Source: Persicimonas caeni (lineage in GTDB: Bacteria > Myxococcota_A > Bradymonadia > Bradymonadales > Bradymonadaceae). Taken from it: DNA of 64,000 bases. The DNA lies in contig NZ_CP041186.1 in assembly GCF_006517175.1 (NCBI RefSeq), positions 1,577,001-1,641,000 of the forward strand, written 5' to 3'. Below are positions 53,760 to 62,116 of the stretch, in pieces (position 1 is the first letter of the stretch; every line of letters starts with the position of its first letter). Under the pieces are notes generated by a model. That model saw only the letters and a list, made by a program, of their open reading frames with translations, was not told where the DNA came from and did no database searches. The translations under genes and the position numbers were made by a program.

Positions 53760-54320
53760 ATGCCGCGCCGAACCATTATTCGCTATGTCGTCCTGAGCGC
53801 CGTGAGCGCGGCGCTGGTGCTGTGCGCCCCGCCGGTGCGGGCAGACGAGGGCTATTTTGCCGCCGGCGAGACCGGGGTGTCCTACCTGGGTGAGTGGGCC
53901 TCGGGGAGCCTGACGCCGGGCACGGCCGCCGTGGGCGTTCGCGCCGGCTACCGTTGGGAGTCGTGGGACGTCTTCGGCGTCGCCGACCAGGTCTTTTGGT
54001 TCGATCCCGAGCTCGGCGGCGCGGCCGATCCGATCCTGAATATCGGCGCCGGCGTGGGGCTGCGTCATATCGGCGGGCATGTGCGCTCGTCGGTGACCCT
54101 CGGCACGTCGACCCTGCTCTTCGACACCCGATTGACCCAGGCGGGCAAAGTGGGCGCCTTTATCGAGGTCCAACCGGCGGGGTTCCGCCTGCCGGTGGCC
54201 GACCGCTGGAATCTGGAGTTCCACCCGCTCGGGTTTGTGCTCTCGAGTCCGGTGCTCACCGAAATCCCGCTCTTCAATGCGTCGTATCGGACGAGTTTGG
54301 CGGTGGAGGCGACGTTTTGA
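53760..54320 (+). CDS. Exported barrel-like protein (first of a related pair)
   Basis: A 186-residue protein: signal peptide ending PVRADE, then alternating strands such as GVRAGYRWESWDVFGVADQVFW, NIGAGVGLRHIGGHV and SSVTLGTSTLLFDTRL, ending in VEATF. The blocks GTSTLLFDT..TQAGKVGAFIEVQPAGFRL recur in the next gene (GTSTLVFET..DAAGTTGFFVDVRPAGLRW), so they are paralogues. An eight-stranded outer-membrane barrel is plausible. Start 53760 gives a normal signal peptide; 53736 is an alternative. Stop and possible next start overlap (TTGA). Confidence 0.7.
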   Translation: MPRRTIIRYVVLSAVSAALVLCAPPVRADEGYFAAGETGVSYLGEWASGSLTPGTAAVGVRAGYRWESWDVFGVADQVFWFDPELGGAADPILNIGAGVGLRHIGGHVRSSVTLGTSTLLFDTRLTQAGKVGAFIEVQPAGFRLPVADRWNLEFHPLGFVLSSPVLTEIPLFNASYRTSLAVEATF

Positions 54321-54350
54321 GTGATTGGCGTGACGATGCTTCTTTCGAAA

Positions 54351-54420
54351 ATGGCGCCGCCCCTCGGCCTCGCGGACTGCGCTCGGCATCTCCCCTTCGC
54401 CCGAGGGGCGTGGGGAGAGG
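54351..54420. repeat. Dispersed GC-rich hairpin element, short copy 3
   Basis: CGCCCCTCGGCCTCGCGGAC, GCTCGGCATCTCCCCTTCGC and CGAGGGGCGTGGGGAGAG resemble the elements at 11036 and 21781. It overlaps the possible 5' end of the second barrel-like gene. Confidence 0.55.
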
Positions 54421-55069
54421 ACTTGCCTTCTTGGCTCTGGTGGGCCTGCTGATCGTGTCCGCCTTGCCGGGGGCGCAGGCGGCGCAGCCTGACGACCATC
54501 AAGACCACCAAGACCACCAAGACCAGCAAGACCAGCAGAACCAGCAAGACCAGCAGAACCAGCAAGACCAGCAGAACCAGCAAGACCAACACGGCGAATG
54601 GTGGGCCCAACTCGACGCCAACGTCGCCCTGCTCAACGGCATCCCCGGGCGCAACATGCTGCCCAACGAGTTCGGCTACGGAGCGCGGCTGGGCCACCGT
54701 TGGGAGCGCTGGGGCGTCGTTGGCCAGCTCACCCACAACCTGTGGGTCCCCAATCGAGAGGGCTGGACCGTCAAGCCGGGCGTGCTCAACGCCGGCCTCG
54801 GCGTCGAACACCTGCTCTTCGATAACCGCGTGCGCATCAGCGCCGCGGCCGGCACCTCCACCCTGGTCTTCGAGACGGTGCTCGACGCCGCCGGCACCAC
54901 TGGCTTTTTCGTGGACGTACGCCCGGCGGGGCTTCGCTGGAACATCACCGACAGGCTGCGCCTGGAGTGGGACCCGATCACCTTCAGCCTGTCGCAGCCC
55001 GCGCTCGACGAGCCGACGCTCGACCAGACCGAATTCAAGACCGTCTTTGTCATCGAGGTAGGATTGTGA
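54410..55069 (+). CDS. Exported barrel-like protein with His/Gln/Asp repeat linker (second of a pair)
   Basis: About 219 residues from a GTG at 54410, which gives a clean signal peptide (GLAFLALVGLLIVSALPGAQAA). A TTG at 54317 overlapping the previous stop is the alternative, but the extra codons fall in a dispersed repeat. Directly after the signal comes a low-complexity stretch of HQD and QQD/QQN triplets encoded by 9/18-bp DNA repeats (54497-54590). The rest resembles the preceding protein (GYGARLGHRWERWGVVGQLTHNLW, GTSTLVFET, VDVRPAGLRW). The stop TGA overlaps the next ATG (TGATG), so translation is coupled. Confidence 0.68.
   Translation: MGRGLAFLALVGLLIVSALPGAQAAQPDDHQDHQDHQDQQDQQNQQDQQNQQDQQNQQDQHGEWWAQLDANVALLNGIPGRNMLPNEFGYGARLGHRWERWGVVGQLTHNLWVPNREGWTVKPGVLNAGLGVEHLLFDNRVRISAAAGTSTLVFETVLDAAGTTGFFVDVRPAGLRWNITDRLRLEWDPITFSLSQPALDEPTLDQTEFKTVFVIEVGL
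54497..54590. repeat. In-frame 9/18-bp coding microsatellite
   Basis: GACCACCAA and GACCAGCAGAACCAGCAA units repeat about ten times, encoding D/H/Q/N residues in the linker behind the signal peptide. A period that is a multiple of three means length changes keep the frame. Confidence 0.9.
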
Positions 55070-56184
55070 TGTTGCGGTGCGACCAAAGAATCGAGCGACT
55101 GGCGTGGATTGTGGGCCTCGTGGTGGCGCTCAACATGGTGTCTGACACCGTGTGGGCCTGGGAGATCGAGACCGGGTTTTCGGACGCGTGTCACGAGTCG
55201 ATGTCCGGCGAAGTCGCCGCGCACACCATCGTGGGAGCGGACGCTTTCGGGGAGACGGAGGCGGGGCTGGCAGTCGATCAAGAGGTGCCACTGCCGGACA
55301 GCGACAAGTGGAACAAGCTGTCGGATCTGTTGCTGGAAGGCGTCGACGTCGAGGTCGACTCGCGGCGAGAAAAGTTCGTGATCACAAGCCTGGTCCTCGG
55401 CTCGCGCTATCCCGACTCGGGGGGCACGGCCGTGGTCAACTTGTCGTCGAGTCGCGAACTGCACGTCTACTCGGTCGATCAACAAAAACACTGCCTGCGC
55501 CGCGCGCAAGATGACGGCCCCAAAGGAAACGCCAGCGCCCTCGAGGCCACCCGCGCACACATCACCGAGTTGGTCGAGCGTGCGCGACGCGCCAGTCGGC
55601 GCCCGCCCGGCGAGCAGCTCATCGTCCGCGAGACCTTTGTCGAATTGTACGGCGCGGTCGACATCGAGGTGTGGGCGCCTGCGTTCTGGGCCGGCTCGGC
55701 GCTGCACACCTTCCAGGATTGCTTCTCGCACACCATCCGCACCGACGACCTCGAGCGCGTGCTGCACGTGCTCAACTACACCGAGGCGATCACCGAGCAG
55801 CACGAGCCGGCGCGCGACGGCCTCGCCCACTCGACCGCCATGGACGCGTGCAAAGGCGACGCCGAGCAGATCGCCGACGTGACCCGCCTGGCGACCGCGC
55901 AGTTTCTGGCCGCCTTCGTCGACGAGGTCTACGAGCGCGACCGCGACGCGATGCAGGCGGTGCTTCGCGACTGGACCACCTACCAGCCGGGATGCACCGT
56001 CGAGAACGATATCTGCGAGTCGAAGTGGCTCGACATCGCCCAGAAGGGCAAAGCCGCGCCGCTGGTGAACACGCCGAGCTGCTCGACGTCGGGCGGACGC
56101 GGCCAGCGATGGGGAGTGTGGATGGCCTTCTTGCTGCTGATTGCCTACGCGAGGAGTTCCTTGACGAACTCGCGCAACAAGTGA
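55069..56184 (+). CDS. Zinc-dependent phospholipase C-like exported protein
   Basis: A 371-residue protein. The N-terminus is a signal peptide (WIVGLVVALN...AWE). The helical domain includes SALHTFQDCFSHT, the His/Asp pattern of zinc phospholipase C / S1-P1-type folds, plus WEIETGFSDACHESM with an early His and AHTIVGADAF. The C-terminus reads CSTSGGRGQRW, a hydrophobic helix and then basic residues, similar to a MYXO-CTERM sorting tail. A REP palindrome (55137-55149) lies inside the signal-peptide region and encodes MVSDTVW. Translation is coupled to the upstream gene. Its end overlaps the convergent amidotransferase gene by 40 bp. Confidence 0.78.
   Translation: MLRCDQRIERLAWIVGLVVALNMVSDTVWAWEIETGFSDACHESMSGEVAAHTIVGADAFGETEAGLAVDQEVPLPDSDKWNKLSDLLLEGVDVEVDSRREKFVITSLVLGSRYPDSGGTAVVNLSSSRELHVYSVDQQKHCLRRAQDDGPKGNASALEATRAHITELVERARRASRRPPGEQLIVRETFVELYGAVDIEVWAPAFWAGSALHTFQDCFSHTIRTDDLERVLHVLNYTEAITEQHEPARDGLAHSTAMDACKGDAEQIADVTRLATAQFLAAFVDEVYERDRDAMQAVLRDWTTYQPGCTVENDICESKWLDIAQKGKAAPLVNTPSCSTSGGRGQRWGVWMAFLLLIAYARSSLTNSRNK
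55137..55149. repeat. REP palindrome inside a coding region
   Basis: GGTGTCTGACACC followed by GTGTGGGC is the same palindrome and flank as the REPs at 29188 and 30573. Here it lies in frame in the signal-peptide region of the phospholipase-like gene. Confidence 0.88.
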
Positions 56185-56885
56185 CTGGCGTGCGGGCTGG
56201 GCCGGTGCATTTGCAACGCCTTTTCTTCGGCCTGCTCGCGTGAGATCGCTGCGGCTTCGTAATTTTGAAGATACGCGATGTAGCGCTCGATATTGTCCTG
56301 GGCGCACAGCTCCGGGTGGAACTGCGTGGCCACGATGGGCGCATCCTGAAAGCGCACCGCCTGGTGCGGGCAGCGCTCCGAGCGCGCCAAGAGCACCAAC
56401 TCGTCGGGCAACTCGGTGGCCGAGTCGTTGTGGCCAAATTGGGCATCGAAGGTGTCGGGATGCGCCCCGAAGATCGGATCGCGACGGCCGGCGTCGGTCA
56501 ACGTCACCTCATAGGTGCCCAGCTTGGACATGTGCGACACTGTCTCGACCGTGCCGCCGAAGGCTTGCACCAGCGCCTGAAACCCGAAACAGGAGGCGAA
56601 CATCGGCATGCGCTTTCGAGCCACCGCGCGCATCAACTCGAGCATTGACTCGTGCCAATCGAAACCTCCCTCGACCACCGAATATTCGCCGGCGCCGCCC
56701 ACCATCACCGCGTCGGGCCCCTCCAGCAACTCGCTGCTCAAGTCTGCCTCGGCCATATTGACCGACACGAAGGCGTCGGGGCTCAACTCGCAGCGCTCGG
56801 CAAAGCAGCGAAGCTCGTGGTCGAGCATCGGATCTCCGGGCTCGCGCGCCTGAAACAACAAAATCTTTGGGGTACGACCGCTCAC
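56145..56885 (-). CDS. Class I glutamine amidotransferase
   Basis: A 246-residue GATase1 protein. The nucleophile C99 is in FASCFGFQALVQAFGG and the His/Glu pair is H190 and E192 in VATQFHPELC, so the triad is complete. It resembles free-standing GMP synthase-like amidotransferases and gamma-glutamyl hydrolase-like enzymes that act on a separate partner or small molecule. The start is GTG at 56885, supported by AGGAG five bases upstream (56891-56895). It overlaps the phospholipase-like gene tail to tail. Confidence 0.87.
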   Translation of the reverse strand: MSGRTPKILLFQAREPGDPMLDHELRCFAERCELSPDAFVSVNMAEADLSSELLEGPDAVMVGGAGEYSVVEGGFDWHESMLELMRAVARKRMPMFASCFGFQALVQAFGGTVETVSHMSKLGTYEVTLTDAGRRDPIFGAHPDTFDAQFGHNDSATELPDELVLLARSERCPHQAVRFQDAPIVATQFHPELCAQDNIERYIAYLQNYEAAAISREQAEEKALQMHRPSPHASHLLREFVKELLA

Positions 56886-56980
56886 TTGTGCTCCTGGTCC
56901 TCATCATCAAATCGGCACTCGGCGTGCTCGATACCAATGGCAGCGCCCAATATTGGCACGCCGTCGGCCAAACGCAAAGA

Positions 56981-57021
56981 AGCCGCCCCCGTCGCCATGC
57001 TCGGCGGCGACAGGGGCGGCT
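56981..57021 (-). terminator. Hairpin terminator after the DUF1206 gene
   Basis: Long stem AGCCGCCCC.GTCGCC paired with GGCGGCGAC.GGGGCGGCT. On the minus strand it is followed by TCTTTGCGTTT. Confidence 0.65.
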
Positions 57022-57035
57022 CGGTAATCGGGTCG

Positions 57036-57095
57036 GTCTGTTCAGAACTGCGTTGGTCTGTTCAGAACTGCGTTGGCCTGTTCAGAACTGCGTTG
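57036..57095. repeat. Three exact-period 20-bp tandem repeats
   Basis: Unit GTCTGTTCAGAACTGCGTTG with one base change in unit 3; each holds the palindrome GTTCAGAAC-like core CAGTTCTGAACAG on the other strand. It lies between the terminator and the end of the DUF1206 gene. Confidence 0.9.
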
Positions 57096-57107
57096 GTCAG
57101 AAGAAGC

Positions 57108-57965
57108 TCAGGTCCGGATGACGCGATAGCGCGCTTTGGCGAAGCAGAACACGCCGTAGGCCGCCAGCCCCAGCGCCACCGCGCCCATCAGCCAGCTGCC
57201 GTAGGGTTGCTGGAGCAGCGTGGCCAGCGTCTCCTGCAGTCCCATGGCTTGCTGCGGGTTGTGCTGGACGGCAGCGACGATGAGAAAGGCGCCGATCATC
57301 AAAAAGACCACCGCGCGCGCCCACAGACCGACCTGCCCCAAGATCTTGATGCCTCGTCGCTCTTTGGGGCTGATCTCGGACTCATCGAGGCTCTCCAGAA
57401 ACTTGAGCTCTTTGCCTCGCCAGGCTTGCACCAGTCCGTAGATGCCGATGATGCCGCCGGCCGCGCCGACCATCCATTCGCCGCCGGGCCACTGCATGAC
57501 CTTGGCCGACCACGTGGTCGCCTTGCCTTGGCCCCCCGAGCCACTGGCAGTGCCCTGGGAGAGTCGCGCGGCGTAGACGCCCAAACCGCCGTAGATCAAG
57601 CCACTGATGAATTTCGCGCCGCGCTTGGCCAACGCCTTGGCGTCGGTGCCCTCGGCTTCGGGGTCGACGAAGGCCTGAATCATGGCCCACCCGGCGTAGG
57701 CGAATAAGCCGACGGCCAACACGATCATGAGAAACTGGCCGAACGGCTCGTTGGCCAAGGAGGCCAGCGCCCCCTTCGAGCCGGTGGTCTTCCCGCCATA
57801 GCCGAACGCCGCCATGGCAGACAACACTCCGGCGGCGATGTAGACGAATCCTTTGGCCGCGTAGCCCACCCGTGCCATCGGCTCGGCCCAGTCGGCCGCT
57901 TCGTCTCCGGCACGTCGGGCCGCTCGTTTTCCACGTTGTACATTCTTGTCTATATGCTCTGACAT
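57108..57965 (-). CDS. DUF1206 domain membrane protein
   Basis: A 285-residue inner-membrane protein with six hydrophobic helices in three similar pairs, as in DUF1206: ARVGYAAKGFVYIAAGVLSAMAAF, AKFISGLIYGGLGVYAA and GLWARAVVFLMIGAFLIVAAV start the pairs. The function of the family is not known. The ATG at 57965 with GGAGG seven bases upstream is chosen. It appears monocistronic with its own terminator. Confidence 0.9.
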   Translation of the reverse strand: MSEHIDKNVQRGKRAARRAGDEAADWAEPMARVGYAAKGFVYIAAGVLSAMAAFGYGGKTTGSKGALASLANEPFGQFLMIVLAVGLFAYAGWAMIQAFVDPEAEGTDAKALAKRGAKFISGLIYGGLGVYAARLSQGTASGSGGQGKATTWSAKVMQWPGGEWMVGAAGGIIGIYGLVQAWRGKELKFLESLDESEISPKERRGIKILGQVGLWARAVVFLMIGAFLIVAAVQHNPQQAMGLQETLATLLQQPYGSWLMGAVALGLAAYGVFCFAKARYRVIRT

Positions 57966-58094
57966 CGGATACCTCCGGTAATCCAGCAAATCGAGCACTT
58001 CCACCGATGCCAGCTGCAGTCAGAGCCACAGCGACACCGGCCCTCGTCATTAAACCTGCTCACGGCGCTCCCGAGGACCATGCGATATAGAAGA

Positions 58095-58121
58095 GGCCGC
58101 GGCCCGAAGGGGGCCGCGGCC
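58095..58121 (-). terminator. Terminator of the first L-domain lipoprotein gene
   Basis: Perfect stem GGCCGCGGCCC / GGGCCGCGGCC with loop GAAGG, followed on the minus strand by TCTTCTAT. Nearly the same stem ends the neighbouring paralogue at 60154. Confidence 0.8.
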
Positions 58122-58183
58122 TTGCTTCCGTCAACGCCTCAAGGGCGTCGACGGATCACGCCTATGGCGCTTCGTAGACGCGA

Positions 58184-59926
58184 TTACTGATTGTCGCGAT
58201 GGGCCTGGTGGTTGCCACCACGCAGAGTGCTCGAGACGTCGAGCACCAACTCGTCGTCGGCGTCGTAGATCCGAATGCTGAACAGATCGTTGCGCCCCGG
58301 CTCGCCGGCATCGGTAAACGTCCACTCGGCGCGCGCGCCCGACTCGCCGTTGTAGCGACCCATGCCTTCACCGGTGAGCGTGTCGAAGCCGGCCATCGGC
58401 TGGCCTTCGTCGATCGTCGGATCATCCGAGCACATCACCGAGGTGAGCGACTCGAGATGGAAGCGGTTGCCCCGTCCCCAGTTGACCTGCAGGTTGTCCG
58501 AGGGTCCCTCGAGGTCGCAGTGCAGCTGGAAGCCGTGGGTGACCCGCAGGCCATTGACCACGATGTTGCCGCCACCGGTCATCCGACCTTCGATCTCGTC
58601 GTCATCATCATCGTCGTCTCCCACGTCCGGGAAGCCGGCGTCGTCGTCATCATCGTCGTCGTCTCCCACATCGGGCTTGCCGACGTCCGGGAAGCCGGCG
58701 TCGTCGTCATCATCGTCGTCGTCTCCCACATCGGGCTTGCCGACGTCCGGGAAGCCGGCGTCGTCGTCATCGTCGTCTCCCACGTCCGGGAAGCCGGCGT
58801 CGTCGTCATCGTCGTCTCCCACGTCCGGAATGCCGGCGTCGTCGTCATCGTCGTCTCCCACGTCCGGGAAGCCGGCGTCGTCGTCATCGTCGTCGTCATC
58901 GTCATCGTCGTCGCCGGGCGGAGGCGTCGGCGGTTGGGGACCGGGCACACAGATATTGGTCAGGCACTCGTCACAACCGACGTCAGCTGCGGTCACCGGC
59001 TCTTCGGGGCAGGTCTGCGAGTTGTCCCCGGTGACCACGTCGCCACCGATGGTGTCGATGTCGGCGACCAAGTCGTCGATGGTGCACTGGGCGAGGCTGA
59101 AGTTAAACAGCGCGACGAAGTCGCCGGCGACCGTCTCCAGGCACGACAGGTCCAGGTGGGCCAGCTGCGGGTTACGCTCCAAGACGACGTCGCCCCACAC
59201 GGTGGTCAGCACCGGGGCGGCCACGCTTCTCAAGCCCCCGTTGAAGTGCACTTTGAAGTCGCCGTTGACCACGACCAGGTTGGGCAGGCACAGGCATTCG
59301 AGCCCATCGGAGTGCTCGAAGATGAACGTGCCCATCACGCAAGTCAGCCGCGGCAGTTCGAGGTTGGTCAACGCGTCGACGCCGGCAAAGATGACGTCAT
59401 CGCCCACGCCCAGAAGCCACGGAAAACTGGCCGACTCGAGCGCCGGGTTGTTGAACACGTGCAGGTAGCCGGACACGTGGCGCAGGTTGGCGAATTCGAT
59501 CGTCTCGAGCGCGGTGTTGCCCTCGAGCACCAGGCCTTCGCCGGTCTCCTCGAGGTTGGGCAGGCTCACTGACACCAGGGCGGTGTTGTCGGCGATGCCG
59601 ATAAAACCGCCGGTGCTTCGAAGCCCGCTCAGCGCGCTCAAGTCGGTGATATCGTCGGTTTCTTGGACGAACAGGTGACGCTCCACGCGGAAGCAGTCGA
59701 GTCCGGCGAATTGCTGAAGATCGGCCTGCGAGTTGATGTTGACCGTATCCTCGAAGAGCTGACACTGGCCGTCTTCGGCACCATTGGTTTGCCCACCCGA
59801 GGCGGTGGCGCTCTCGGGCACCGGTCCGTCGTCTCCGGCCTGACCACACGCAGTCACGCCTGCTACCATCAGCGACAGAAACGCCGTGGCCAAGAGTCTC
59901 GCAAAGGTATTTGGTCTTCTGCTCAT
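58184..59926 (-). CDS. L-domain lipoprotein with Asp-rich repeat linker and post-COAP-1-type C-terminal domain
   Basis: A 580-residue lipoprotein: lipobox AGVTAC, lipid-linked Cys at 26. Residues about 55-310 are a receptor L-domain-like solenoid (SALSGLRSTGGFIGIADNTAL, LEGNTALETIEFANLRHVSG). Residues about 330-450 are a repetitive acidic linker with at least seven units of poly-Asp plus AGFPDVG. The C-terminal domain starts MTGGGNIVVNGLRVTHGFQL, contains NLQVNWGRGNRFHLESLTS and AEWTFTDAGEPG, and ends GGNHQAH, which I recognise as the post-COAP-1 type. The linker probably carries the domain away from the outer membrane. GGGGGAG precedes the ATG at 59926. A paralogue lies directly upstream. 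Confidence 0.82.
   Translation of the reverse strand: MSRRPNTFARLLATAFLSLMVAGVTACGQAGDDGPVPESATASGGQTNGAEDGQCQLFEDTVNINSQADLQQFAGLDCFRVERHLFVQETDDITDLSALSGLRSTGGFIGIADNTALVSVSLPNLEETGEGLVLEGNTALETIEFANLRHVSGYLHVFNNPALESASFPWLLGVGDDVIFAGVDALTNLELPRLTCVMGTFIFEHSDGLECLCLPNLVVVNGDFKVHFNGGLRSVAAPVLTTVWGDVVLERNPQLAHLDLSCLETVAGDFVALFNFSLAQCTIDDLVADIDTIGGDVVTGDNSQTCPEEPVTAADVGCDECLTNICVPGPQPPTPPPGDDDDDDDDDDDDAGFPDVGDDDDDDAGIPDVGDDDDDDAGFPDVGDDDDDDAGFPDVGKPDVGDDDDDDDDAGFPDVGKPDVGDDDDDDDDAGFPDVGDDDDDDDEIEGRMTGGGNIVVNGLRVTHGFQLHCDLEGPSDNLQVNWGRGNRFHLESLTSVMCSDDPTIDEGQPMAGFDTLTGEGMGRYNGESGARAEWTFTDAGEPGRNDLFSIRIYDADDELVLDVSSTLRGGNHQAHRDNQ
58600..58915. repeat. Coding minisatellite for the poly-Asp linker
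   Basis: Alternating GTCGTCGTCATCATCGTCGT runs and TCCCACGTCCGGGAAGCCGG blocks. Longer units share CCCACATCGGGCTTGCCGAC (58667 and 58727, exactly 60 bases apart). Confidence 0.9.
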
Positions 59927-60153
59927 GGTTCTCCCCCATGTGTGAAACCAACAAACGAGCAACCTGGTCACCACCGCAGACTCCGATGCACAGGTTCTCA
60001 CGAAATGCCACCAAACCTCTGACATTTCACTACTTTTCGTTGCCGCAACAGAGAACCTAAGTGGGTCGCAGAAGTTGAGAAGTAAAAAGAGCGAGAGCCA
60101 AAACCCACCAAACACAGCCACTTCCGACGCTTAAGCAAAACGCAACAAAAAAA
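59927..60153. other. Promoter region of the first L-domain lipoprotein gene
   Basis: 227 bp, more AT-rich than the surroundings (for example TTTCACTACTTTTCGTTGCC near 60025). It should hold the promoter, since a terminator closes the upstream gene, but no clear -35/-10 is claimed. Confidence 0.4.
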
Positions 60154-60180
60154 GGCCGCGGCTCCCGAAGAGCCGCGGCC
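60154..60180 (-). terminator. Terminator of the second L-domain lipoprotein gene
   Basis: Perfect stem GGCCGCGGCTC / GAGCCGCGGCC with loop CCGAA. On the minus strand it is followed by seven T (A-tract 60147-60153). Confidence 0.9.
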
Positions 60181-60251
60181 TCGAAGCGCACCGCGCAGTC
60201 AGTCGCGCTCGAGGCGACTGCGTCGGCTGCGATTCGTCGGAACGTGCGCCG

Positions 60252-61751
60252 TTACAGGGGGCACGGGTATTGGTTGTTGATGGCATCGAGCTCGTCTTTG
60301 AGATCGAGCATGTCGCTGCGCTCCCCGGACGCCAGCGCGGCGTTGACCTTGGAGACGATCTCCGCCTCGGTCAGGGGGTAATCGAGCGCGCAGGCGTTGA
60401 GCAAGGCGGCGACCGCGTGGTGGAGCAAGAGTCCGGCGGCGTCGACCTCGCTCGGGCCACCGCTAAGGCTGAGTGCGGCCTCCAAGCTGATGCCGGACAG
60501 CGACGTGTAGATCGACAGGTCGAAGACCGAGCCGAGCGTCGCGCCGGGCGAGTAACCACACCAGTCGTTCAGGTGGTTCTTCCAGTAGCCGGGCGTGCAC
60601 CCCTGGAAACCGTCACCGACGTCGTCATCGTCGTCGCCCACGTCGGGCATGCCGGCGTCATCGTCGTCGCCCACGTCGGGCATACCGGCGTCATCGTCGT
60701 CATCGTCGTCGCCGGCGTCGGGCGTATCGTCGTCATCGTCGTCGCCCGGAGTCGGCTGCTCGGCCGGCACGCAGATATTGGTCATGCAGTCGTCACAGCC
60801 GACGTCGGCTGCGGTCACCGGCTCTTCGGGGCAGGTCTGCGAGTTGTCGCCCGCGACCACGTCACCGCCGATGGTGTCGATGTCGGCAACCAGCTCGTCG
60901 ATGGTGCACTGGGCCAGGCTGAAGTTATGCAGCGCGATGAAGTCGCCCTGGACCGTCTCCAGGCACGCCATGTCGAGGTGGGCCAGCTGCGGGTTTCGCT
61001 CCAGCTCCACGTCGCCCCACACGGTGGTCAGCACCGGTGCAGACAGGCTCTCGAGGCCGCCGTTGAAGTGCACTTTGAAGTCGCCGTTGACCACGACCAG
61101 GTTGGGCAGGCACAGGCATTCGAGCCCGTCGGAGTGCTCGTAGATGAACGTACCCATCACGCAGCTCAGCCGCGGCAAATCGAGGTTGGTCATGGCGTCG
61201 ACGCCGGCAAAAATGACGTCGTCGCCCACGCCCAGAAGCCACGGAAAGCTGGCCGACTCGAGCGCAGGGTTGTCGAACACGTGCAGGTAGCCGGACACGT
61301 GGCGCAGGCTGGCGAATTCGATGGTCTCGAGCGCGGTGTTCCCCTCGAGCACCAGGCCTTCACCGGTCTCCTGGAGGTTGGGAAGGCTGGCCGACACCAG
61401 GGCGGTGTTGTCGGCGATACCGATAAAGCCGCCGGTGCTTCGAAGCCCGCTCAGCGCGCTCAGGTCGGTGATGTCGTCGGTCTCTTGGACAAACAAGTGG
61501 CGTTCGACGGTGAAGCAATCGAGGTCGGCAAAGCGCTGCAGATCGCCCTGGTTGTCGATATTGACCGTGCCTTGGATGACCTGGCACTGGCCGTTGCTCC
61601 CGCCGCCGGCGGTCTGCCCGGAAGTGGAGGTCGCGCTCTCGGGGACCGGCCCATCATCGCCAGCCTGCCCGCATGCGCTCACCCCGGCCACCATCAGCGA
61701 CAGCGCCGCCGTGGTCAGTAACTTAGTCAAACTACTCGCTGTTCCTCTCAT
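60252..61751 (-). CDS. L-domain lipoprotein with acidic linker and CTPGYWKNH-type C-terminal domain
   Basis: A 499-residue lipoprotein (lipobox AGVSAC) whose first 350 residues are nearly the same as those of the neighbouring lipoprotein: same solenoid, same NSQTCPEEPVTAADVGCD block. The acidic linker is shorter (AGMPDVG units). The C-terminal domain is different: GCTPGYWKNHLNDWCGYSPG, then a helical segment LLLHHAVAALLNACALDYPL ending CPL. CTPGYWKNH modules occur at the ends of secreted bacterial proteins; their function is unknown. Start 61751 or 61754, with GGGGGA upstream. The pair arose by duplication with swapping of the tail domain. Confidence 0.82.
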   Translation of the reverse strand: MRGTASSLTKLLTTAALSLMVAGVSACGQAGDDGPVPESATSTSGQTAGGGSNGQCQVIQGTVNIDNQGDLQRFADLDCFTVERHLFVQETDDITDLSALSGLRSTGGFIGIADNTALVSASLPNLQETGEGLVLEGNTALETIEFASLRHVSGYLHVFDNPALESASFPWLLGVGDDVIFAGVDAMTNLDLPRLSCVMGTFIYEHSDGLECLCLPNLVVVNGDFKVHFNGGLESLSAPVLTTVWGDVELERNPQLAHLDMACLETVQGDFIALHNFSLAQCTIDELVADIDTIGGDVVAGDNSQTCPEEPVTAADVGCDDCMTNICVPAEQPTPGDDDDDDTPDAGDDDDDDDAGMPDVGDDDDAGMPDVGDDDDDVGDGFQGCTPGYWKNHLNDWCGYSPGATLGSVFDLSIYTSLSGISLEAALSLSGGPSEVDAAGLLLHHAVAALLNACALDYPLTEAEIVSKVNAALASGERSDMLDLKDELDAINNQYPCPL

Positions 61752-62116
61752 CATACGTCCCCCAGAAGCCGGCGACGGCTCCAGCGCCCCGTCCGTAACG
61801 GGCACAACGCTACACCCACCGGTCTTCCTCAGTGAGAAAAATCGAATCGACTCACGCCCCGCATCGTGCATAGATGCATCCGGGTGCCGGGCGTGGACAT
61901 GTCGCTAAATGTGCGACATCCCCCTACGTTTCGATGCTGCAATTCCGAAACTAAGAGGATATTCGAGGTTGAAAAGGGGATAATTGAGAGGAATGGAAAC
62001 CCGTGCGTTGTCAGCCACTTGCAGAATTGACTGTTACACGCCGGCTATCGGATCGTCTTTCAACCTTTTTAGCCGGAAGGGCTCGCGTTCGAAGCGGTAG
62101 TTGGGAGACTGCGGGC
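61752..62116. other. Intergenic region with a palindrome
   Basis: 365 bp upstream of the lipoprotein gene. A 7-7-7 inverted repeat ATGTCGC TAAATGT GCGACAT (61899-61919) is a candidate operator about 150 bp before the start. No gene is seen. Confidence 0.5.
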
